Shown here piece after piece: positions 9,802 through 17,837 of a stretch of 64,000 nt of DNA. How positions within the stretch are numbered: the stretch's first letter is position 1; the number at the start of each line of letters is the position of its first letter. Both the position numbers and the translations under genes were made by a program. The notes under the pieces were generated by a model. That model was not told the origin of the DNA, searched no databases, and saw nothing but the letters and a program-made list of their open reading frames with translations. Source of the stretch: Nonomuraea roseoviolacea subsp. carminata (GTDB lineage: Bacteria > Actinomycetota > Actinomycetes > Streptosporangiales > Streptosporangiaceae); contig NZ_JAMZEC010000001.1 of NCBI RefSeq assembly GCF_024172185.1, positions 8,779,001 to 8,843,000 on the forward strand, in the 5' to 3' direction.

Positions 9802-10770
9802 ATGCTCACGCTGGCCTTCTCCGCCTACGACCTGACCTCCATCAGGTTCGCGTACTCCCCGCTCAGGGAGGTCGCCGCCAGCGTCCGCGCGCTGCGCGCC
9901 CCGGCGGGCCGGTCGCTGCACCTGCCGTGGTTCGAGCGCGTACGACCCCGGCTCGGCGCCGACGTGGCGCCCCTGCTCGACCTCGTCCCGGCGGGCACCT
10001 GCATCCCCGACTTCCTCTGCCCCATCCCCACCACCCCGGTTCCGGACCTGGCCGCCGAGCTGTCGGCGCTGCGCGCCCTGCCGCACGAGGTCATCCGCGG
10101 TGATCTGAAGCGCGCCGCCGGCCGGTCCGGACGGCCGGCGGGGGCCGCGCGCGAGCTGTACGAGAACCCGGCGCCGGCCCTGGAGCGGCTGGCTCGGGCC
10201 GTCGAGGCGTACTGGCGGCTCGCGATCGCCCCGCACTGGCCCCGGATGCGCGCCCTGCTCGAAGGCGACCTGCTGTACCGCACCCGGCGCCTGGCCGAGG
10301 AGGGGCCGGCCGGGGTGTTCGCCGACCTGCACCCGGCCATGCGCTGGACGGATCGCCGGCTGCGCCTGCAGGATCAGCCCGAGGCGCTGTCGCGGACGCT
10401 GACGGGCGAGGGCCTGGTGCTGGTGCCGTCGGTGTTCGTCTGGCCGGGCCTGTTCCACCGCACCGACTCACCCGGCCAGCCCGTCATCACCTATCCGGTG
10501 CGCGCCGTCGCCACGCTGTGGGAACGCGGCACCGCACCCGCCCCCGGGGCACTGGCCGCGGTGATCGGCCGTACCCGGGCCCTGCTGCTCGGCGAGCTCG
10601 ACACCCCCGCCTCCACGACGGACCTCGCCCGCCGGACAGGGCTGTCGACCGGCAACGTCTCCGAGCAGCTCACGCTGCTGCTGACGGCCGGGCTGGTCGC
10701 CAAGCACCGCGTCGGCCGCTCGATGCTGTACGTCCGCACCCCGCGGGCCGACGCGCTGCTCGGCGCCTGA
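9802..10770 (+). CDS. ArsR-type winged-helix regulator with DUF5937 domain
   Basis: A 322-residue transcription regulator. Residues 1 to about 240 form the DUF5937-type effector region. The C-terminal part (about 250-322) is an ArsR-like winged helix with the recognition helix STTDLARRTGLSTGNVSEQLTLLLTAGLV. ATG 9802 follows AAGGAG at good spacing. The downstream MFS gene, 79 bp away on the same strand, is the probable target; ArsR/DUF5937-MFS pairs recur in actinomycetes. Identical half-sites in front of both genes suggest the protein represses itself and the pump and releases on binding a small ligand; the ligand is unknown. Confidence 0.88.
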   Translation: MLTLAFSAYDLTSIRFAYSPLREVAASVRALRAPAGRSLHLPWFERVRPRLGADVAPLLDLVPAGTCIPDFLCPIPTTPVPDLAAELSALRALPHEVIRGDLKRAAGRSGRPAGAARELYENPAPALERLARAVEAYWRLAIAPHWPRMRALLEGDLLYRTRRLAEEGPAGVFADLHPAMRWTDRRLRLQDQPEALSRTLTGEGLVLVPSVFVWPGLFHRTDSPGQPVITYPVRAVATLWERGTAPAPGALAAVIGRTRALLLGELDTPASTTDLARRTGLSTGNVSEQLTLLLTAGLVAKHRVGRSMLYVRTPRADALLGA

Positions 10771-10792
10771 ACACCTGCCCCGGAAGAGGCGG

Positions 10793-10810
10793 ATTCGGCG
10801 GGGGCCGAAT
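10793..10810. promoter_or_regulatory. operator 2, before the MFS gene
   Basis: ATTCGGC-gggg-GCCGAAT has the same half-sites as 9769-9785 but a 4-bp spacer instead of 3. It lies between the regulator stop and the MFS start, so the MFS gene probably has its own regulated promoter here. Confidence 0.65.
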
Positions 10811-10849
10811 GTGTCGCCCGCGCCGCGGGCCGCCCGCACCATGGCAGCC

Positions 10850-12082
10850 ATGACCACCACGGCTCCCACGCCCGCCCGCGCCACCGTCTTCCGGGGGCTG
10901 CCCAGGGTGTTCTGGCTGCTGTTCTCCGGCCAGCTCGTCAACAGGCTCGGCGGTGTCGTCCTGCCGTTCCTGGCCTTCCACCTGGCCGGCCGCGGGTACA
11001 CGGCCGGCCAGGTCGCCGCGGTCGTCAGCGCCTACGGCCTCGGCGGCCTCGGCGGCCAGCCGCTGGGCGGCTACCTGGCCGACCGGCTCGGCCGCCGGAC
11101 CACTCTGATCGGCGGCCTGCTGGCGACGGCGGGCTGCCTCGTCCTCATCGCCGCCGCCGGCGACCTGACCGGGCTGACGGCGGCGGCCCTGGCGATGGGG
11201 CTGGCCGGCGACGTCTACCGGCCGGCCGCCTCGGCGCTGGTCGCCGAGACCACTCCCCCGCACCTGCGCGCCAGGGCCTTCGGGCTCATGCACTGGGCGG
11301 TCAACGCGGGAGCCGCCGTCGCGGGCGCCGTCGCCGGGGTGCTGCTCGCGCACGGCTTCTGGCTCCTGGTCGCGCTCGACGTGACGACCGGCGTCGCCTT
11401 CGCCGTCATCGTGGCCGTCGGCATCCCGCGCGGCCGCGACCGCGCGGTCCCCAGACCGGCCCGCAACGGTTACGCGGTCGCGGCGCGGGACCGGCTGCTG
11501 CTGCTGGCGCTGCTGTTGCTGCTGCTCGGGCTGATCCTGTACGCGCAGGCCGCGTACGCGCTGCCGCTGGCCCTGGCCGCCGACGGCCTGCCCGCGTCCC
11601 TGCACGGGCTGCTCATCACCCTCAACGGCGCCATCGTCGTGATCTTCCAGCCGGTGTTCATCGCCTGGCTGTCGCCTCTGCCGCGCCTGCCCGTCCTCGG
11701 CGTGTCCATGGCCGTGGTCGGGGCCGGGCTGGCGCTGACCGGCCTGGCCGTCCACCCGTGGCACTACGTGGTCACGGTGGTGCTGTGGTCGATCGGTGAG
11801 ATCGGCATGGCCGGTTTCGAGGCGACGCTCGTCGCCGACCTGACGCCGGAGGGGGCGCACGGCACCTATCAGGCCCTGTACGGCTGGACCGCCGCCGTCG
11901 CCCGTTTCGCCGGCCCGGCCGCCGGCGCCGTCCTGCTCCAGGCTCACGCGCTGTGGTGGGCCTGCGCCGCGACCGGCGCCCTCTGCGCCGTGTTCGCCTA
12001 CCTCCTGATGCCGGCGCTCGACCGCCGCGTACGGGCCTGCGGACCGCCCGCCGTCCCGGACGGCGGCTCGGCGGCGGGGTAG
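10850..12082 (+). CDS. MFS transporter
   Basis: A 410-residue major facilitator with about 12 hydrophobic helices. The loop 2-3 signature appears as GGYLADRLGRRTTL. The long hydrophobic run LLLLALLLLLLGLILYAQAAYAL marks the start of the second half. It is most likely a proton-coupled exporter of a small molecule. Start choice is uncertain: ATG 10850 gives the best fit to the first helix, while ATG 10841 and GTG 10811 are in frame but GTG 10811 directly abuts the operator. It lies behind an ArsR/DUF5937 regulator with shared operators, so expression is probably ligand-induced. The substrate cannot be deduced. Confidence 0.85.
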   Translation: MTTTAPTPARATVFRGLPRVFWLLFSGQLVNRLGGVVLPFLAFHLAGRGYTAGQVAAVVSAYGLGGLGGQPLGGYLADRLGRRTTLIGGLLATAGCLVLIAAAGDLTGLTAAALAMGLAGDVYRPAASALVAETTPPHLRARAFGLMHWAVNAGAAVAGAVAGVLLAHGFWLLVALDVTTGVAFAVIVAVGIPRGRDRAVPRPARNGYAVAARDRLLLLALLLLLLGLILYAQAAYALPLALAADGLPASLHGLLITLNGAIVVIFQPVFIAWLSPLPRLPVLGVSMAVVGAGLALTGLAVHPWHYVVTVVLWSIGEIGMAGFEATLVADLTPEGAHGTYQALYGWTAAVARFAGPAAGAVLLQAHALWWACAATGALCAVFAYLLMPALDRRVRACGPPAVPDGGSAAG

Positions 12083-12401
12083 CGACGGGTCGAGCAGGGC
12101 GGGCGGGGTGTCGGACTTCTTGCGATCCGAGCGGACGATCGGACGTCGCGGCTGCGGTGTCTGTCCCGGGCTGACCGAATTGGCGGCCACGACGAGGGCC
12201 GCAGCTCGGGAACACGAGAGGAAATCCTTCGGCAAGAAACAACGGATGCCGAGGTCGCCGCCGTTCGGCTGATGGCGGGTGTGGTTCTGTGTCCCCGGAT
12301 CCGCGAGCGCACCAACGGGTCGGCCTTCCCGCGATGGCCGTACCCGGATTTCGCCGCGCTCCCGTAGGGACCATCTCGAGCCATCGACAAGGAGACCGCT
12401 C
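12083..12401. other. intergenic stretch of 319 bp
   Basis: Between the MFS and secreted-protein genes I see no convincing coding frame and no strong hairpin. The only dyad is weak (TCCGA and TCGGA around 12126-12143). The promoter of the secreted protein at 12402 should lie here, but no -35/-10 pair is convincing. Confidence 0.5.
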
Positions 12402-12986
12402 ATGCCGAAACCGTCGCGTTCGCTGTCCACAGGAGTGGCGGCGGCTGCGCTGCTGGCCACCATGGCCATGTCCGTCACCTCACCGGCGTTCGCAGCCCAG
12501 CCCGCGAACGGGCGCGAGAGCGTCGTGACGGAACTCGACTACAACAGCACGGGCTGGAGGTACCGGCAGGTGCCGCCCGCAACCGACGTCCCCCTGTTCT
12601 ACGAGCGGGGCTTCGACGACAGTGAGTGGCCGACGGGTCAGGCCGGCTTCGGCACCGCCGGCGGCTGCTCGTTCAACACCCCCGCGAACGTCAAGACGCC
12701 ATGGGCGCGCAACACCGACATCCTGGTGCGCCACTGGCTCCATCTCCCGCGGAACGCCCAGCAGGTCCGCATCGAAGGAACGATCGACAACGACGCCCAG
12801 GTCTATCTGAACGGCCATCTCGTGCAGTCGGTCAGGAGCGGTTACTGCAGGACCGGCGCGATCGACGTCGTCGTCCCGGCGGAGTACCTGGAGTGCTGCA
12901 ACCTGCTCGCCATCCGTGGACATGACTATGGGGGCTCGACCTACCTGAACGTCCGGGTGACGTACGTGAAGCCGCCTCAGGTGTGA
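12402..12986 (+). CDS. secreted protein with galactose-binding-like (jelly-roll) domain
   Basis: A 194-residue exported protein. A Sec signal peptide (MPKPSRSLSTG, a hydrophobic core, then SPAFAAQPA with cleavage near residue 31) is followed by a single beta-rich domain. That domain has the pattern of a galactose-binding jelly roll: FYERGFDDSEWPTGQAGFG, then WLHLPRNAQQVRIEGTIDNDAQVYLNG. Four cysteines in the mature part could form disulphides. ATG 12402 follows AAGGAG at 7 bp. It is monocistronic, ending at a strong hairpin (12995-13029). It may bind a carbohydrate or be a structural module; no enzymatic residues are evident. Confidence 0.8.
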   Translation: MPKPSRSLSTGVAAAALLATMAMSVTSPAFAAQPANGRESVVTELDYNSTGWRYRQVPPATDVPLFYERGFDDSEWPTGQAGFGTAGGCSFNTPANVKTPWARNTDILVRHWLHLPRNAQQVRIEGTIDNDAQVYLNGHLVQSVRSGYCRTGAIDVVVPAEYLECCNLLAIRGHDYGGSTYLNVRVTYVKPPQV

Positions 12987-12994
12987 CGCGCAGC

Positions 12995-13029
12995 CACCGC
13001 CGAGCGCGGTGATCGCCGCGCTGGCGGTG
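12995..13029 (+). terminator. strong hairpin terminator
   Basis: CACCGCC and AGCGCGG (12995-13009, one unpaired base) pair with CCGCGCT and GGCGGTG (13016-13029) around a 6-nt loop: 14 pairs, 8 bp after the stop of the secreted protein gene. Confidence 0.75.
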
Positions 13030-13142
13030 ATGGCTGAGGCCGGCATGACAGTGGTCCCTGACGCCCAGGTTCACCGCGAGGGGCGCCCGCTTACCCGGCC
13101 CAGTGGATGAAGGCAGTTCTCCACGACGAGAGGAACACCACG

Positions 13143-14687
13143 ATGAGGCACATCCGAGGGATGTGTTACCCGGTCGCCGCTCTCGCGGCGGTGGCCCTTC
13201 CGCTGACGCTGTTCGGCGCGGTCCCGGCCGACGCCGCCCCGGCGGTTCCGCGGGTCGCGCCGGATCCCGCCTCGTGCCCCGACCAGGTGTCGCTGGTCAA
13301 CGGCGGTTTCGAGCAACCGGTCGTCAGCAGCGGGGGATGGGCCTTGTTCCCCGACGCCTCGCAGGCCGGCGCGCCGAACCACGTGCCCGGCTGGCTCACC
13401 ACCGCCACCGACCACATGATCGAGCTGTGGGCCAGCCCGCCCAACCCGACCAACACCCCGCCCAAGGAGGGCAGGCAACTCGCCGAGCTGAACGCCAACC
13501 AGGTCTCGACCCTGTACCAGGACCGCGCGACCACCCCGGGGACGAAGATGTACTGGCGGCTGTCCCACCGCGGCCGGCTGGGGGTCGACACGATGGCCGT
13601 GGACATCGGCGCTCCGGCGGCCCCGGTGCAACAGCAGGTCATGTCGGACGGCACCGGGAACTGGGGCACCTACTCCGGCACCTACATCGTGCCCGCCGGC
13701 CAGACGACCACCAGGTTCGCCTTCCGCTCCGTCTCGGCGGCGGGGGGGAACCGCGCCATCGGCAACCTGCTCGATGACATCTCCTTCGCGACTCCGCCAT
13801 GCGTCGTCCTCAGCAAGACCGCGAGCCCGCAGGGGCCGGTCGACGTCGGAGATGTGATCACCTACCGGATCACCGCGGTCAACAAGGGCGGCGCCACGGC
13901 GGAGAACGTGCGCCTCTCCGACACCGTCCCGGCGGGGACCACCTTCGTGCCCGGCTCGCTCCGGGTGGTCGACGGCCCGGGCAGCGGGGACAAGACCGAT
14001 CAGGCGGGCGACGACCAGGGTACGTTCGACGCCGCGGCCGGCAAGATCTCCTTCACCTTGGGGAACGGCGCCACCCCCGCGGCCGGCGGCTCGCTGCCCA
14101 CCACCGCGAGCCTGCCCGGCGGCACCACCGTGGAGTTCAAGGTCAAGGTCGGTCGGGACGCAGCGGGCGGGAAGGTGACCAACCAGGGGACGGTCGGCTA
14201 CGAGAACCGGCTCGGCCCTGAGCCGGAGCGGCTGACCTCCACCAGCGGCGACGCCGTCACCGAGGTCAACCCGGCCGTGGACCTGAGTGTGGTCAAGTCC
14301 GCCGACGCGACGAGGGTGACCGTGGGCCAGACCGTCGTCTACCGCGTCACCGTGCGCAACGCCGGCCCGAACGACGCGACGGGGGTCACGGTCAAGGACG
14401 TGCTGCCGTCCAACCTCGCCTTCGTGTCCGCCACGGCCTCCGACGGGGCCTACGCGCCGGCGAGCGGGATATGGACGGTCGGTTCCCTGGCCAGTGGCGC
14501 CTCGGCCACGTTGACCGTCCATGCCAAGGCCACAGCGATCGCAGAGACGACCAACAAGGCCAGCGCCGACGGCAAGGAGCTGGATCTCGATCCCGCCAAC
14601 AACTCCGACAGCGTCAAGATCTGCGTCGACCCCGAACCCTTCTGCCCGTACTGCGTCAAGGGAACCGGGCAGCCCGCGAAGAACTAG
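13143..14687 (+). CDS. secreted protein with two DUF11 repeats
   Basis: A 514-residue exported protein. The signal peptide runs to about residue 34 (AVPADAAPA). Residues about 45-215 form a carbohydrate-binding-like beta domain (LVNGGFEQPV and DDISFATPPC resemble DUF642 folds). Two DUF11 repeats follow, each starting with an L-S-K-T/V-V-K-S motif: about 220-345 (VVLSKTASPQGPVDVGDVITYRI) and about 379-490 (DLSVVKSADATRVTVGQTVVYRV). The tail is cysteine-containing (CVDPEPFCPYC) with no sortase signal. DUF11 proteins are typically extended cell-surface adhesins or sheath proteins. ATG 13143 with GAGAGGA upstream is preferred to an upstream in-frame ATG at 13107. Confidence 0.85.
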   Translation: MRHIRGMCYPVAALAAVALPLTLFGAVPADAAPAVPRVAPDPASCPDQVSLVNGGFEQPVVSSGGWALFPDASQAGAPNHVPGWLTTATDHMIELWASPPNPTNTPPKEGRQLAELNANQVSTLYQDRATTPGTKMYWRLSHRGRLGVDTMAVDIGAPAAPVQQQVMSDGTGNWGTYSGTYIVPAGQTTTRFAFRSVSAAGGNRAIGNLLDDISFATPPCVVLSKTASPQGPVDVGDVITYRITAVNKGGATAENVRLSDTVPAGTTFVPGSLRVVDGPGSGDKTDQAGDDQGTFDAAAGKISFTLGNGATPAAGGSLPTTASLPGGTTVEFKVKVGRDAAGGKVTNQGTVGYENRLGPEPERLTSTSGDAVTEVNPAVDLSVVKSADATRVTVGQTVVYRVTVRNAGPNDATGVTVKDVLPSNLAFVSATASDGAYAPASGIWTVGSLASGASATLTVHAKATAIAETTNKASADGKELDLDPANNSDSVKICVDPEPFCPYCVKGTGQPAKN

Positions 14688-14759
14688 CGACCGGACGCCG
14701 GCCCTCGTCTGTCGCATATGTGCCCCGAGAAGGCAGTCGCATCGACGCATTGCCCGGCA

Positions 14760-14795
14760 CGCCGTACTCCTGGTCCATCGAGCGGGAGTACGGCG
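14760..14795. terminator. bidirectional hairpin between convergent genes
   Basis: CGCCGTACTCC (14760-14770) pairs perfectly over 11 bp with GGAGTACGGCG (14785-14795). It sits between the stops of the DUF11 gene and the convergent MerR gene. Confidence 0.7.
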
Positions 14796-14800
14796 AGCCG

Positions 14801-15145
14801 TCAGGGGCGGGTCAGGAAGCCGGCGAGGGCGCCGCGGCTTCGCCGCAGGTCGTCGATGCGCGCGTCCATGGCGGCCAGCTCCCCGTTGAGGACGTCCCAC
14901 AGCTCCGCGCACCACTCGAACTCCGGGCGCTCGCCCCGCACGCAGGGCAGCACCTCGCGGATGACCTCGGTGGACAGGCCGGCGCCCAGCAGGGCGCGGA
15001 TCTGCCGCACGGTGACCACGGCGTCCTCGTCGTAGGAGCGGTAGCCGTTCGTGCCGCGCCCGGCGTCGAGGAGTCCCTGCGCCTCGTAGTAGCGCAGCAG
15101 CCGCGCGCTCACCCCGGTGCGCCGGGACAACTCACCGATCAGCAT
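14801..15145 (-). CDS. MerR family transcriptional regulator
   Basis: A 114-residue MerR protein. The winged helix-turn-helix occupies residues 1-70 (MLIGELSRRTGVSARLLRYYEAQGLL, with the diagnostic R-Y-Y-E). A short dimerisation helix and a C-terminal WC/ELW segment follow. There are too few cysteines for a metal site, so a drug- or redox-type ligand is more likely. It is divergent from the class IV aminotransferase gene, whose promoter (15164-15195) has the elongated spacer that MerR proteins act on. It therefore probably activates that gene and represses itself. Confidence 0.9.
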   Translation of the reverse strand: MLIGELSRRTGVSARLLRYYEAQGLLDAGRGTNGYRSYDEDAVVTVRQIRALLGAGLSTEVIREVLPCVRGERPEFEWCAELWDVLNGELAAMDARIDDLRRSRGALAGFLTRP

Positions 15146-15163
15146 GCGACCGCTCCCCCGCGT

Positions 15164-15195
15164 TTGACCTTGCCATCGATGTCAGCCCCTAACGT
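15164..15195 (+). promoter_or_regulatory. MerR-type promoter with 20-bp spacer
   Basis: TTGACC (15164-15169), a 20-bp spacer and TAACGT (15190-15195). The spacer holds an imperfect dyad, TGCCATC-GATGTCA. A spacer of 19-20 bp is suboptimal for RNA polymerase alone and is the hallmark of MerR-activated promoters. The divergent MerR gene is the obvious partner. Confidence 0.7.
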
Positions 15196-15240
15196 CACCT
15201 CGTCAGCGGACATTCCACACGATTTCCCTAGGAGTGATCT

Positions 15241-16044
15241 ATGTCCTCTTTCGTGGTGCACCGTGACGGGCGCCCGGCGAGCGCCGCGGAGCTGGCGCCG
15301 CTCGCCTTCGCCGGCTACGCCCACTTCACCGCCATGCAGGCGCGCGGCGGCCGGGTCAGGGGCCTCGACCTGCACCTGGCGCGGCTGCGGGCCGCCTCGG
15401 TGGAGCTGTTCGGCCGGGCGCTGCCCGACGACCTGGTACGGGACCGCCTGCGGGCGGCGCTGTCGGCCGGTCCGGACGACGTCTCCCTGACGGCCACCGT
15501 GTACTCCCCGGAGGGCGAGTTCACGGCGGGCGGGAGCGGCGCGGAGCCCGAGCTGCTGGTGCGGACCGGGCCCGCCGCGTCCGGCCCCCGCGGCCCGCTG
15601 GCCCTGGCGGTCGTCGCGTACGAACGGGTCCTGCCGGGCGTGAAGCACGTCGGCGAGGTGGCCAAGACGTACTACCTGCGCCGGGCCGTCGAGCAGGGCT
15701 TCGACGACGCCGCGTTCGCCGACCGCCACGGCCGGCTCAGCGAGGCGACGATCTGGAACCTGGCCTTCTGGGACGGCTCCGCGGTGGTGTGGCCGGAGGC
15801 GGAGATGCTCGGCGGGACCACCATGGGTGTCGTCCGCCGGCGGCTGGACGCGCTGGGTGTGCCGCAGCGCGTCCAGGAGGTGCGGCCCGCCGATCTGCCG
15901 GCGCTGGCGGGCGCCGTGGTCATGAACTCGTGGACACCGGGGGTGGCGGTGCGCCGGATCGGGTCCGTGTCGCTGCCGGAGGCGCCGTCGTTCGTGGAGG
16001 TGCTGCACCGGGCGTACGAGTCGGAGCCGCTCGTCGCGCCGTGA
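15241..16044 (+). CDS. class IV aminotransferase family protein
   Basis: A 267-residue fold-type IV PLP enzyme (branched-chain aminotransferase / D-amino acid aminotransferase / aminodeoxychorismate lyase superfamily). The probable Schiff-base lysine is Lys142 in GEVAKTYYLRRA, and Glu168 in GRLSEATIWNL matches the conserved glutamate that contacts the PLP ring nitrogen. The phosphate-binding turn is GGTTMGVVRRRL. Sequence alone does not separate transaminase from lyase activity. ATG 15241 follows TAGGAG. Expression is probably controlled by the divergent MerR regulator. Control of such an enzyme by MerR is unusual and suggests a role in detoxification or specialised metabolism rather than housekeeping amino-acid synthesis. 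Confidence 0.82.
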   Translation: MSSFVVHRDGRPASAAELAPLAFAGYAHFTAMQARGGRVRGLDLHLARLRAASVELFGRALPDDLVRDRLRAALSAGPDDVSLTATVYSPEGEFTAGGSGAEPELLVRTGPAASGPRGPLALAVVAYERVLPGVKHVGEVAKTYYLRRAVEQGFDDAAFADRHGRLSEATIWNLAFWDGSAVVWPEAEMLGGTTMGVVRRRLDALGVPQRVQEVRPADLPALAGAVVMNSWTPGVAVRRIGSVSLPEAPSFVEVLHRAYESEPLVAP

Positions 16045-16060
16045 GCGCCTGGAGATCGCA

Positions 16061-16076
16061 CCTAGCGCTTGGTAGG
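16061..16076. promoter_or_regulatory. possible TetR-type operator before the SDR gene
   Basis: CCTAGCGCTTGGTAGG, 8 bp before the GTG start. Its right half GCGCTTGGTAG resembles palindromes found upstream of fatty-acid and steroid catabolic genes in actinomycetes, but the left half is degenerate. Low-confidence resemblance only. Confidence 0.3.
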
Positions 16077-16084
16077 GTGAGCGG

Positions 16085-16861
16085 GTGCTGTTGCGGGACA
16101 AGGTGGCGGTGATCACCGGGGCGGGCCCCGGGCTGGGGCGCACGCTGGCGCGGCTCATGGCCGACGAGGGCGCCCGCGTCGTGGTCGCGGCACGCACGGC
16201 GGCGACCGTCGAGCGGACGGCCGCCGAGGTTCCCAGAGCGCGCGCCGTGGTGGCCGACGTCTCCCGCCCGGAGGACGTCGAACGGCTGGCCGGCCTCGTC
16301 GCCGAGCGCTTCGGCGGGGCCGACGTCCTGGTCAACGCCGCCTTCCCCGGCTCGTACCGCCGCAACGTGCTGGACATGACGCGGGCCGACCTCGCGGCCT
16401 GGCGCGCGGCGGTGGACATCGCGGCGTACGGCACGCTGCTGGCCTGCCGGTTCATCGCGCCGCACATGGTCGCCCGCGGGTCCGGGGCGATCGTGAACGT
16501 CACGTCGATGTCCTCGCGCGCGGGCTACGCGGGACGCAGCGACTACGCGGCCGGCAAGGCGGCGGTCCACCTGCTGTCGCACTGCCTGGCCGACGAGCTC
16601 GGTCCGTACGGGGTGCGCGTGAACTGCGTGGCGCCCGGCTGGATCGCCTCGGAGACGCTGGACGAGTGGATGCGCGCCAGGGCGGCGGCCGAGGGGGTGA
16701 CGTTCGAGGAGATCCGGGCGCGCGACGTGTCGGCGATGGCCCTGCGCCGCATCGCCACCGAGGAGGACGTCGCCCGGGCCGTGATCTACCTCGCCTCCGA
16801 CCAGGCCCGCTCCGTCACCGGCGCCACCCTCGACGTCAACGCCGGCCAGCACTTCAGCTGA
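16085..16861 (+). CDS. short-chain dehydrogenase/reductase (SDR)
   Basis: A 258-residue classical SDR, an NAD(P)-dependent oxidoreductase. It has the cofactor loop TGAGPGLG (11-18), an NAA variant of the NNAG motif (LVNAAFPGS), a serine-rich TSMSSRAG before the active site, and the catalytic Tyr154/Lys158 pair in DYAAGK. The conserved PG of the C-terminal half is in VAPGWIASETL. GTG 16085 is the start; GGTGAG lies just upstream. The gene stands alone 40 bp after the aminotransferase and may be co-transcribed with it. The substrate is unknown; the upstream motif hints at lipid metabolism. Confidence 0.88.
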   Translation: MLLRDKVAVITGAGPGLGRTLARLMADEGARVVVAARTAATVERTAAEVPRARAVVADVSRPEDVERLAGLVAERFGGADVLVNAAFPGSYRRNVLDMTRADLAAWRAAVDIAAYGTLLACRFIAPHMVARGSGAIVNVTSMSSRAGYAGRSDYAAGKAAVHLLSHCLADELGPYGVRVNCVAPGWIASETLDEWMRARAAAEGVTFEEIRARDVSAMALRRIATEEDVARAVIYLASDQARSVTGATLDVNAGQHFS

Positions 16862-16982
16862 GCGCCCGCCAGCCGGGTGACGCCCCCGCGGCGCGCAGCG
16901 AGGTCAGGCGACCTGGGAGATTGTCCCGCGCCGCGGCCCCTCCCGGAACGGCCGCACCGAGTTCCCCCGCAAGGAGCGCACC

Positions 16983-17837
16983 GTGACGACAGGCGTCCCG
17001 TCGACTCGCCGGATCCTGGCCCTGGGCGTCCCTCTCGTACTGGCGGCGACCGGATGCGGCGTGCTGCCGTCGCGGGACGCCGGGCCACGGCCGCCCGCGG
17101 AAACCCCCGCGGCCGGCACCCCGGCCCCGAGCACCCCGGGCGCGAGCACCCCGGCCATGGGCACCCCGGGAACCACGGCGACCCCGTCGGGCCAGGGCAC
17201 CCGCCCCGCCCTGGCCGAGACCCGCAGCACCATGACCCCGGACCTCAAGGTCGAGGTCGTCGGTCTCCACCGCGTCAAAAGCCGGCACCTGATCATCCAG
17301 GTCCGCCTGTCCAACACCGGCACGGACAAGAACCTGTCCTGGGCCGGCGAGATGGGCGACCACACCCGCCCGCTCGGCGAGATCAAGTGGGCCTCCGGCA
17401 TCGGCGTCCTCGACGCCCGTGCCCACGCCTGGATCCTCCCGTACAAGCCCGCCGGCGGCCCTTGCCTCTGCAGCGACCAGGACCGCGACCATCTCGGCCC
17501 GTTCATCGAGCCCGGCGAATCGATCACCGTGTACGCCGTCACGCCCGCCCCGTCGGGCCACCCGGCGACCGCCACGGTCGTCACCCCCGTCGGCCCGCCC
17601 ATGCCGGACGTCCCCGCTACCGGGTGCCGACCACGGCCGCGTGACTCCCGCCGCCGGCAGGCGCGCGGGTCAGGTGCTCCACGAAGCAGGCGACGGCGGC
17701 CGTGGGGTGCGGGGGCGGGTTCCACACCAGGCCGATCGGGCGGTGCTGGGCCGGGACCAGCGGCCGGTACGCCGGGTCGTCCACCTCGGGCGTGGCGGGC
17801 AGCGGCAGGATGCCGACGCCGAGCCCGGCGGCGATGA
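16983..17837 (+). CDS. putative lipoprotein with a C-terminal extension antisense to LysR
   Basis: A 284-residue frame opening at GTG 16983 after a good AAGGAG. A signal sequence ends in LVLAATGC, with Cys25 as the lipidation site (Ala at -3 is tolerated but not ideal). A Thr/Pro/Gly-rich spacer with GTP and STP repeats (about 38-75) precedes a compact beta domain (about 80-210: LKVEVVGLHRVKSRHLIIQVRL) like extracellular DUF4352-type folds. After about residue 213 the sequence becomes arginine-rich and overlaps the convergent LysR gene by 221 bp. The natural protein probably ended near 17620 and lost its stop. The domain is credible; the tail is doubtful. Confidence 0.65.
   Translation: MTTGVPSTRRILALGVPLVLAATGCGVLPSRDAGPRPPAETPAAGTPAPSTPGASTPAMGTPGTTATPSGQGTRPALAETRSTMTPDLKVEVVGLHRVKSRHLIIQVRLSNTGTDKNLSWAGEMGDHTRPLGEIKWASGIGVLDARAHAWILPYKPAGGPCLCSDQDRDHLGPFIEPGESITVYAVTPAPSGHPATATVVTPVGPPMPDVPATGCRPRPRDSRRRQARGSGAPRSRRRRPWGAGAGSTPGRSGGAGPGPAAGTPGRPPRAWRAAAGCRRRARRR

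Noticed and set aside
10811..10849. GTG 10811 as the MFS start
   Set aside because: It directly abuts the operator and adds a charged, non-helical N-terminus; ATG 10850 fits the first helix better.
13071..14915. Long minus-strand frame across the DUF11 gene
   Set aside because: The plus-strand gene has a signal peptide and two recognisable repeats; the reverse frame has neither motifs nor a start site.
15241..17837. A biosynthetic gene cluster formed by aminotransferase, SDR and MFS genes
   Set aside because: No scaffold synthase (PKS, NRPS, terpene, RiPP) is present and each gene has its own regulator.
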